DNA from: a virus
DNA: 32,761 nt
Direction: 5' to 3' (one strand)
Virus record (IMG/VR): IMGVR_UViG_3300007735_000623
Span: 1 to 32,761 of that record
In this document: positions 27,525 through 32,761 of the stretch, piece after piece
Layout of the letters: each line of letters begins with the position of its first letter
Numbering within the stretch: position 1 is the stretch's first letter
Notes under the pieces: generated by a model
What the model was told of the DNA's origin: nothing
Seen by the model: the letters and a program-made list of their open reading frames with translations, nothing else
Databases searched by the model: none
Program-made: the position numbers and the translations under genes

Positions 27525-27973
27525 AGCTTGTACTCCTGCTGGCGACGAGCAGTTAAGCCCTTTAATTCCTTGCCGTTAAACTTGTTCCATTTAAGTAATT
27601 CACCACAAGCGGCAGGATAATCACGCATCTTTAAGTATTTGACAAGTGTAGATTTGCAGGCTGCACCAGTACCGACGTTATATGCCCAACTAACGACAGC
27701 ATCCCACTCATGCTGATACATCGGTACGTCACCGATACACTTCTTAAGTTCTCTTTGGAATGATTCGGTATGCTCAGATAACCGAATTAACGCCCTGATA
27801 GGATCAGTCTTGTCACCCATCTTGACGTTATGGGTGTCACCGAATCCAAGGGTAGGAACATCACCAGCAACAGGGATGTAAGCAGATTCTTTGTAACCTT
27901 CGTGAACAGCAATGCTAACTAACGCCGCCGCAGACAGCGTTACACTAGCCAATACCATTCGTGTGCTACTCAT
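27509..27973 (-). CDS. SAR endolysin, GH24 lysozyme
   Basis: The 154-residue lysozyme starts with a weakly hydrophobic Ala/Ser/Val segment (residues 6-23), as in signal-anchor-release endolysins that are held in the membrane until triggered by the holin. Catalytic Glu25 is in VHEGYKE, followed by AYIPVAGDVPTLGFGDT in which Asp38 and Thr41 fit the GH24 triad. The middle has MYQHEWDAVVSWAYNVGTG and the end has LTARRQQEYKLCL, typical of the R21-type class. Start ATG 27973 overlaps the holin's stop by 8 nt. It cuts peptidoglycan. Confidence 0.88.
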   Translation of the reverse strand: MSSTRMVLASVTLSAAALVSIAVHEGYKESAYIPVAGDVPTLGFGDTHNVKMGDKTDPIRALIRLSEHTESFQRELKKCIGDVPMYQHEWDAVVSWAYNVGTGAACKSTLVKYLKMRDYPAACGELLKWNKFNGKELKGLTARRQQEYKLCLGK

Positions 27974-28160
27974 CGTCTAATTGCTTTTTTGCTATCTTTA
28001 AGTGCTGGTACTTAAACCAGATATTGATAAATAGACCGATAACAGCAATGGCTAAACCACCTAGCGCAGCGAATTCGTTAGCCGTCAGCCCAAAAAAAAC
28101 GGCAGAAGCAGAACCGCCGTATGTTGCTATGGAAGATGATTTAGTCGCTATATCAGTCAT
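27966..28160 (-). CDS. Holin (small, one to two membrane segments)
   Basis: The 64-residue protein is hydrophobic in the middle: a weaker segment (SASAVFFGLTANEFA), then a clear membrane helix (LGGLAIAVIGLFINIWF), then a charged C-terminal tail KYQHLKIAKKQLDDE. This matches small phage holins of the class II type placed before an endolysin. It forms the timed membrane lesion. The start ATG 28160 overlaps the upstream fibre stop (ATGA), and its TAG is 8 nt inside the endolysin gene. Confidence 0.85.
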   Translation of the reverse strand: MTDIATKSSSIATYGGSASAVFFGLTANEFAALGGLAIAVIGLFINIWFKYQHLKIAKKQLDDE

Positions 28161-29320
28161 TTCCCCGCCTCCAATTGCTCAACCCTAGCACTCAATTCTT
28201 TCACAGCATTTACAAGTGCAAAGGTCAATTCAGACGTATCGACAATCTTAAAACCATTAGCGTCAGTTCTTACGCAATTGGCAAATGCTGTACCCTCTAG
28301 TTCTTGAGCAATAACCCCCACAAAAGCCTGTGATGGGCTATCAGACTTCATGAACTCAGCGGTATAACGGTAATTCTTAGGTTCAACCTGTTTAATCTCA
28401 GCCAAGCCCTTACTGTAAGCCGTAATATCCTGCTTATAACGCGAGTCTGAGTACGAGTTAAACGATCCACCACCGACCTTCTGAACGTCTGAAATACTAA
28501 ATCCAGCCGATGACGAGCCAACAAAAAACTTCATCGCTGACCCGATATAGACTTCCATTACAGCACCAGTCCAGTAGATCGAGTTACCTGTTGACGTAAA
28601 GTTATAACCGTTAGGCGAGATAATGCCTGTATCAAACGTCTTAGCACCAGCAAAACTCTGGCTACCTGTTGTTACTACTCCAGAAACCGTAGCAGAAGCC
28701 GTAGGCAATGCAGACGATGACCAAGCCGAGCCGTTAGACGTTAGGACTTGTCCACTAGAACCCGGAGCGACTGTCGATACCGCAGATGTACCGTTACCAA
28801 CAAGAACAGCACCAGTAGATAAGTTTGCTACGCCAGTACCACCGCTGGCAACGTTTAACGTACCAGTAAGGTTTAATGTACCGCTAGACGTAATAGGTGA
28901 GCCAGTAACGCCAATGCCAGATAGTCCTGATGTCAGAGCAACGCTAGTAACCGTACCGCTTCCCGGTGTTACAGTACCCCAAGAAACGCTAACGCCATTA
29001 GTCGTTAGGTATCTGCCTGAGTTACCTGTTTGGCTAGGAATCAACGCATTGATAGCCGTAGAAGCCGTAGTCTGGCCTGTACCACCCTGAGCAATAGGCA
29101 AAGCATTGGTTAGCGTGACGTTACCTGAAACACTCAGGTCACCACCCACAGTAAAGTTATCGCCAGATGTACCTGCTTGCTGGTCTTTCAACTGTGCCAT
29201 CAACTCACGGATAGCATTGTTGATAGTCGATGGTGGACAACCTTCAGCAATGTTAATACCGTCAATATCGGTATTATTAGCTGCTGTGGCACTAAATTCG
29301 CTGATCTTTGTCTTTGGCAT
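28157..29320 (-). CDS. Tail fibre with C-terminal S74 intramolecular chaperone
   Basis: The 387-residue protein starts with KISEFSATAANNTDIDGINIA, a frequent virion-attachment N-terminus, then carries fibre repeats (GGTGQTTASTAINAL; GTGVANLSTGAVLVGNG; SSGQVLTSNGSAW). Residues about 289-387 form an S74 peptidase chaperone: SDSRYKQDI with the Ser and Lys of the catalytic dyad, then VEPKNYRYT, QAFVGVIAQELEGT and an end coiled coil (VNAVKELSARVEQLEAGK). This domain guides trimer folding and cuts itself off. It is placed upstream of holin, as in several short-tailed phages. Confidence 0.88.
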   Translation of the reverse strand: MPKTKISEFSATAANNTDIDGINIAEGCPPSTINNAIRELMAQLKDQQAGTSGDNFTVGGDLSVSGNVTLTNALPIAQGGTGQTTASTAINALIPSQTGNSGRYLTTNGVSVSWGTVTPGSGTVTSVALTSGLSGIGVTGSPITSSGTLNLTGTLNVASGGTGVANLSTGAVLVGNGTSAVSTVAPGSSGQVLTSNGSAWSSSALPTASATVSGVVTTGSQSFAGAKTFDTGIISPNGYNFTSTGNSIYWTGAVMEVYIGSAMKFFVGSSSAGFSISDVQKVGGGSFNSYSDSRYKQDITAYSKGLAEIKQVEPKNYRYTAEFMKSDSPSQAFVGVIAQELEGTAFANCVRTDANGFKIVDTSELTFALVNAVKELSARVEQLEAGK

Positions 29321-29322
29321 GA

Positions 29323-30789
29323 TTACTTACCTTTAGCGCGATTTGCTTGATACATGATGTTATATGCTCTAGGGTCAAATGCTTGTGGGATAACTTGCTC
29401 TACTGCCCAAGGTGCGCGAGACAATAAACCAGCACCGTAAGCAGCCTCACCCATTAGTCTAGGAGATGATGCAAGCAATGACGCTGTGGCTAATGGAACG
29501 CCACCTGCTGAGAAAGCACCAGCAGCAGTACCTAAAGATGTAGCTCTTTGGATGCCCATAGGAGTCAATTCAGCTAATGATTGACCAGCCAAAGCAGGGA
29601 AAATATCTCCACCAGCAGCACTTAGCTCTTTACCTAACGCTACACGCTGGCCAAAGTTTGTATTGACGTTCTTACGCATCAACGACTGTAGCTTACGAGT
29701 AGCAGTATCAGCACTAGCCTTTTGGCCTAATGACAATGATCTTTCAATCTCTTTAATAAGCTCCGATGCCTCTGCATAATCACGCATTACCTTCGCATAA
29801 GTAGGAGCTTGCTTAGTAATCTCAGACTTTACAGAGTCATAAACACCACCAACTGCTGCTCTAGCTTGCTTCTGTTCGTAAGGGATATTCTCTAAAACAT
29901 CGCCAATCTTTTGCTTTAGCGCATCAAGACCCTCTGGTGTATGGAAATCAGCAGGGTTCTGAGCTTTCCAATCATCAACAATGTTTCTAACTGTCTCAAG
30001 TTCATTAAAGGCACGCTCATTAACAACCTTACCTTTGTAAGATGTTTTATTCTGAGCCGTTTGTACCGCCTGATCTATACCTTTGAAGTCTAGTACGGTC
30101 TTATCACCCTTGATATTGACCATGCCAGAGCGATACTGAGCCTGTTTAGCTTGGTTCATGTTGGCAAGATTCTGCTTTGCCATATCCAGAACATCAGTCA
30201 TTGGCGCAGTACCAGTAATGTTTGACCGGAACTGTTCACCAGCAGTACCACCTTCACGACCAGCTTTATAAGCCTGTTTAATAGCTTCTGTTCCAGCACC
30301 AGTAGTCATTCCCAAGACAGGAGCTACAGCCTTACCTACGGTTCCTACAGTCTTTGCAGTTAGCGATAGAGGATCAACCATCGATGCTGCTTTACCCAAC
30401 TTAGGAACAGCAGCACTACCACCAGTTAGCACAGCAGAAACATCCGATAGAAATCCAGCAGGATCGTTAGCGATAGTGCGTTTAGCTTGCTCTACGCCAC
30501 CATAACGCTGCACATATATCTGCCCAACTTTATTAGCAACTTCCCTAGATGCTTTGTCCTCACCAATGGCTTGAACAACGCTCTCAGGCAATACATTTTG
30601 CAAAGCACCAGCACCAATATCTAAGATAGTCTTGCCAGTCTGCAATGGGCTAGTAACCGCCTCATAGGTTCCCATTAGTACGTTTTTTAGCGAACTAGGG
30701 AAAGTCTTAACGGCCTGAGTAACGACCTCTTTACCAGTCATTGACTCGCTTTGTCCAACAGGACGAGCAGAAGCTAGATCAAATGCCAT
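29323..30789 (-). CDS. Candidate internal virion/ejection protein
   Basis: The 488-residue protein is Ala/Gly/Lys-rich. It has N-terminal GQSESMTGKEVVTQAVKTFP, hydrophobic segments such as ILDIGAGALQNVLPES, and long helices (FDVQ-type RSNITGTAPMTDVLDMAKQN; ARAAVGGVYDSVKSEI). The C-terminal 100 residues carry GTAAGAFSAGGVPLATASLL, a small-residue membrane-like segment. I infer an internal head or DNA ejection protein from the composition, size, and place between the similar gene and the fibre. No lysozyme motif is visible. The start overlaps the upstream stop (TAATG). Confidence 0.55.
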   Translation of the reverse strand: MAFDLASARPVGQSESMTGKEVVTQAVKTFPSSLKNVLMGTYEAVTSPLQTGKTILDIGAGALQNVLPESVVQAIGEDKASREVANKVGQIYVQRYGGVEQAKRTIANDPAGFLSDVSAVLTGGSAAVPKLGKAASMVDPLSLTAKTVGTVGKAVAPVLGMTTGAGTEAIKQAYKAGREGGTAGEQFRSNITGTAPMTDVLDMAKQNLANMNQAKQAQYRSGMVNIKGDKTVLDFKGIDQAVQTAQNKTSYKGKVVNERAFNELETVRNIVDDWKAQNPADFHTPEGLDALKQKIGDVLENIPYEQKQARAAVGGVYDSVKSEITKQAPTYAKVMRDYAEASELIKEIERSLSLGQKASADTATRKLQSLMRKNVNTNFGQRVALGKELSAAGGDIFPALAGQSLAELTPMGIQRATSLGTAAGAFSAGGVPLATASLLASSPRLMGEAAYGAGLLSRAPWAVEQVIPQAFDPRAYNIMYQANRAKGK

Positions 30790-32228
30790 TATTTGACCTC
30801 CTTAAACTGTGTCCTATCAGGACTAACCCAAGCCTTATTGCCATTTGAGTCAACATTTAATGTCCAGTTTTTACCAACACCTTCAGGACGAGTTTCTGTT
30901 ACCTGAGCAGCAGACTTACCTTGCTTCAACACAATATTGTCTGGATTTAGGTTATAGCTATTTGCTAAGTCAACGTATTGCTGTCTAATCTGACCGTAGG
31001 TATCTTCAGCAGCCTTATAAGCCAATTCAGCGGCTTTCTTAAAGTCTGCACGTTGAGCAGGGTTTAGACGCTCACCGTTCTGCAAACGCTGTAAGTAGTT
31101 ACCCATCAGGTCAATAGCACCTGTAGCAGCCATAGCCATACCAAGTTCAGATTCCCGAACTACAGAACCCGGATCAAGCAACTTCATAAACTTGGTAGCA
31201 GCAGCCAAATCGTTAGCAGCAGACGGATTGTTAAGAGCATTGATAACTTGCTTATGCGCTGTCTGAACCGTAGAGAACTCTTTAATCGCTGGCAAACCAG
31301 CAAATTCCTTACGCAAATCAGTCTCAGAGTTCAATCTGAAATCAGCATCTTTCTTACGAATTTCTGAAATAGCAGACTGAATTTCAGCAGGAGTCATACT
31401 GATAGCGTTCTCATTCAATGAGTCAACCATTGGCTGCAACATCGGATGAACATTCGCAAGACTTTTAGGAACAGAACCAGCAAGTTCTTCCTGACGCATC
31501 AAGTTACGCAAGCTATCTGCTTCTTCTCTAGCAGCTTTTGCTCGTTCAGTATTACCAGTACGAGAGAAATAAGCCTGTGCTGCTTCTGCCTCTTTTAGTT
31601 GTTGCATATAACGTGAGCCAGTTACCACAGTTGGGGTCAACTTCTCTGGCATTGGAGCTTCATCAGGAGATGGAACTCGGAAAGTTTCTGCTTGCCCTTT
31701 AAACGGTGGCAAGGCTTCAGGACGCATCCCCATTAAATCAGCAGAAGGAATAGTTGGAGCAGTTTCAGGACGAACTGTAGGCGTGGTAATACCCCTAGCT
31801 AACCGACCTTCCTCAATATTGATATAACGCTCTAATGCCTTATCAGGATTTGCTCTGAAATAAGCAACCATCGTAGGATTATTAGCAATTTCTGGAGTCT
31901 GAATTACTTTCTCAACAGCCTCTCTAGCTTGTTGCTGTCTTGCTAAGTCTGCCTGAGCTTGTTTTATTTTCTGAGCATTGACTATTTGTCCAATACCAGC
32001 CTCATAGGTCTGACCAGCACCAGTAAAACCTTGACCAGCCGCACTTAGTATATTTGCAATTGGCGAACGACTTGTTCTCATAGCTTGAGCCAAGCCAGCA
32101 CCAAAACCTAGCAATCCCGCTAGGTTAGACCGTTTCTGTAATGCCGCAGACTGTTCTGGCCCTAGCAGACCTTCATAGCCTACTGGAACACCGCCAAAAA
32201 TATTAGGGATGTAATCTTCTATTGCCAT
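30789..32228 (-). CDS. Candidate internal virion/ejection protein, coiled coil
   Basis: The 479-residue protein opens MAIEDYIPNIFGGVPVGYEG and has an early Gly/Ala-rich segment (LAGLLGFGAGLAQAMRTS and AAGQGFTGAGQTYEAG), then a Gln-rich helix (KIKQAQADLARQQQAREAVE). The centre is helical with long Glu/Lys runs. I recognise the ANILSAAGQGFTGAGQTYE region as common in proteins upstream of fibre genes of uncultured podoviruses. It lacks a lysozyme motif. Likely a structural or ejected protein; this is inference. It ends at TAATG with the next gene. Confidence 0.6.
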   Translation of the reverse strand: MAIEDYIPNIFGGVPVGYEGLLGPEQSAALQKRSNLAGLLGFGAGLAQAMRTSRSPIANILSAAGQGFTGAGQTYEAGIGQIVNAQKIKQAQADLARQQQAREAVEKVIQTPEIANNPTMVAYFRANPDKALERYINIEEGRLARGITTPTVRPETAPTIPSADLMGMRPEALPPFKGQAETFRVPSPDEAPMPEKLTPTVVTGSRYMQQLKEAEAAQAYFSRTGNTERAKAAREEADSLRNLMRQEELAGSVPKSLANVHPMLQPMVDSLNENAISMTPAEIQSAISEIRKKDADFRLNSETDLRKEFAGLPAIKEFSTVQTAHKQVINALNNPSAANDLAAATKFMKLLDPGSVVRESELGMAMAATGAIDLMGNYLQRLQNGERLNPAQRADFKKAAELAYKAAEDTYGQIRQQYVDLANSYNLNPDNIVLKQGKSAAQVTETRPEGVGKNWTLNVDSNGNKAWVSPDRTQFKEVK

Positions 32229-32236
32229 AATGTCAC

Positions 32237-32755
32237 CTAAATAAGACTAAGCTGCGGTACTCCAAACGACGATCTTTGTTGTTGTACTGGTATCTGTTTT
32301 CCAGTCATTAAACCCGATCTAGCTCTCATCTCAGCTAATCGCTGTGCATCTTCTTGAGCATTTTGTTGCATCACGTTTGATGCTAGATTCATCTGGAAAG
32401 GGTTTTCTTTAGCAAACTTAGTTGCTGCACCAATCTGATCCATTAACGTAGCAGGAGCAGTTATTGATGGGATAAGACCTGTTGAGCCACCTGTAGCAGC
32501 AAATGTCGGCATCGTAGGTGTAGCAAATGCCCCCGTACCAAAACTAGCTATAGGCGCACTAGCAGCAGTGCCAACAGGAACCGCACTAGCACCAGTCATT
32601 CCAGCAGTCGCAGCCGCATTACCAGCACCTAAAACAGCACCACCTATGCCACCGCCAATCCCGCCCAATAACGCGCCAGTTAAAGGATTCCCGCCCCTAG
32701 CGGCAGATGAAACCCCACCTATTAGCGCACCTATTAACATAGGAATAGGTATCAT
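32237..32755 (-). CDS. Glycine-zipper virion protein
   Basis: The 172-residue protein starts MIPIPMLIGALIGGVSSAAR and has repeated small-residue helices (ALLGGIGGGIGGAVLGAG), the pattern of glycine zippers that insert into membranes, followed by a Thr/Ala/Pro-rich linker and a polar C-terminal helix (QMNLASNVMQQNAQEDAQRL). Such proteins in short-tailed phages are small ejection proteins that form a channel. The stop is TAG at 32237. The 4 bases before ATG 32755 include TAA at the window end, probably the stop of another gene. Confidence 0.65.
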   Translation of the reverse strand: MIPIPMLIGALIGGVSSAARGGNPLTGALLGGIGGGIGGAVLGAGNAAATAGMTGASAVPVGTAASAPIASFGTGAFATPTMPTFAATGGSTGLIPSITAPATLMDQIGAATKFAKENPFQMNLASNVMQQNAQEDAQRLAEMRARSGLMTGKQIPVQQQRSSFGVPQLSLI

Positions 32756-32761
32756 TATTTA

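Noticed and set aside
1-32761. Genome-wide reassignment of TAG to an amino acid
   Set aside because: Many well-bounded genes end in TAG with the next start close by or overlapping (15164, 17900, 24459, 26543, 27966, 32237), so TAG works as a stop here. Only the capsid codon at 7753 is anomalous.
1-32761. Prophage or temperate phage
   Set aside because: No integrase, excisionase, attachment-site repeat, CI-like repressor or flanking bacterial gene was seen. A Cro-size HTH alone is not enough; missing sequence outside the window limits this.

Overview
The window is part of a tailed double-stranded DNA phage genome (Caudoviricetes), most likely a short-tailed lytic phage of a Gram-negative host. 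The evidence is a complete head module (terminase pair, portal, scaffold, capsid, adaptor), a compact replication/recombination set, and a lysis cassette with holin, SAR endolysin and an Rz/Rz1 spanin pair. An Rz1 outer-membrane lipoprotein implies a Gram-negative host. No integrase, CI-like repressor, transposase, rRNA or tRNA gene was found. Several small conserved families (DUF6321-like, DUF6496-like, a DUF1376 replication protein, an ear-type protein with an 'EREACA' motif) are ones I associate with phages of Betaproteobacteria/Burkholderiales from freshwater or soil. That host guess is inference. Both window ends cut into the phage genome.

Layout. (1) 1-9350, minus strand, read from right to left: portal-adjacent small protein, scaffold, major capsid protein (broken by an in-frame amber codon), a small conserved protein, a glycosyltransferase, a head-tail adaptor, a Gp80-like tail protein, two fibre-type proteins, a free-standing homing endonuclease, a tail-assembly chaperone, a tandem-repeat protein and a truncated tail protein. 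(2) 9347-17198, minus: portal, TerL, a 29-residue zinc-ribbon microprotein, TerS-like protein, an ADP-ribosyltransferase-like virion candidate, a second glycosyltransferase, a methyltransferase, several small basic or Cys-rich proteins and an HNH nuclease. (3) 17232-18741, minus: an accessory block of short genes in overlapping start/stop arrangement. (4) 18753-22602, minus: nucleases, DnaB-like helicase, zinc-finger primase fragment, DUF1376 replication protein, a structured RNA/terminator and two overlapping tiny ORFs. (5) 22603-22734: divergent control region with dyad operators. (6) 22735-25608, plus strand: early operon with small unknown proteins, ERF annealing protein, SSB-like protein, a structured leader of about 180 nt, a Cro-size HTH protein and a MazG-like protein. 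(7) 25578-32755, minus: HTH-metallophosphoesterase, Cys protein, exported protein, Rz with embedded Rz1, endolysin, holin, S74-chaperone tail fibre and three Gly/Ala-rich candidate ejection proteins. This last module converges on the plus-strand early operon with a 31-nt overlap.

How the parts fit. The two divergent operons leaving about 22.6-22.7 kb carry the replication and recombination functions: ERF plus SSB on one side, helicase, primase zinc finger and PD-(D/E)XK nucleases on the other. Late genes are all on the minus strand. Packing is very tight: ATGA, GTGA and TAATG overlaps are the rule, and I used them to fix starts and to recover genes of under 60 residues. The most notable points are the amber codon inside the capsid gene, a c4-like folded RNA ahead of the replication operon, a fully structured leader ahead of the HTH gene, and short genes that are easily missed (Rz1, the terminase-linked zinc ribbon, a 37-residue membrane protein). 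All functional calls are from reading the sequence; no database search was run.
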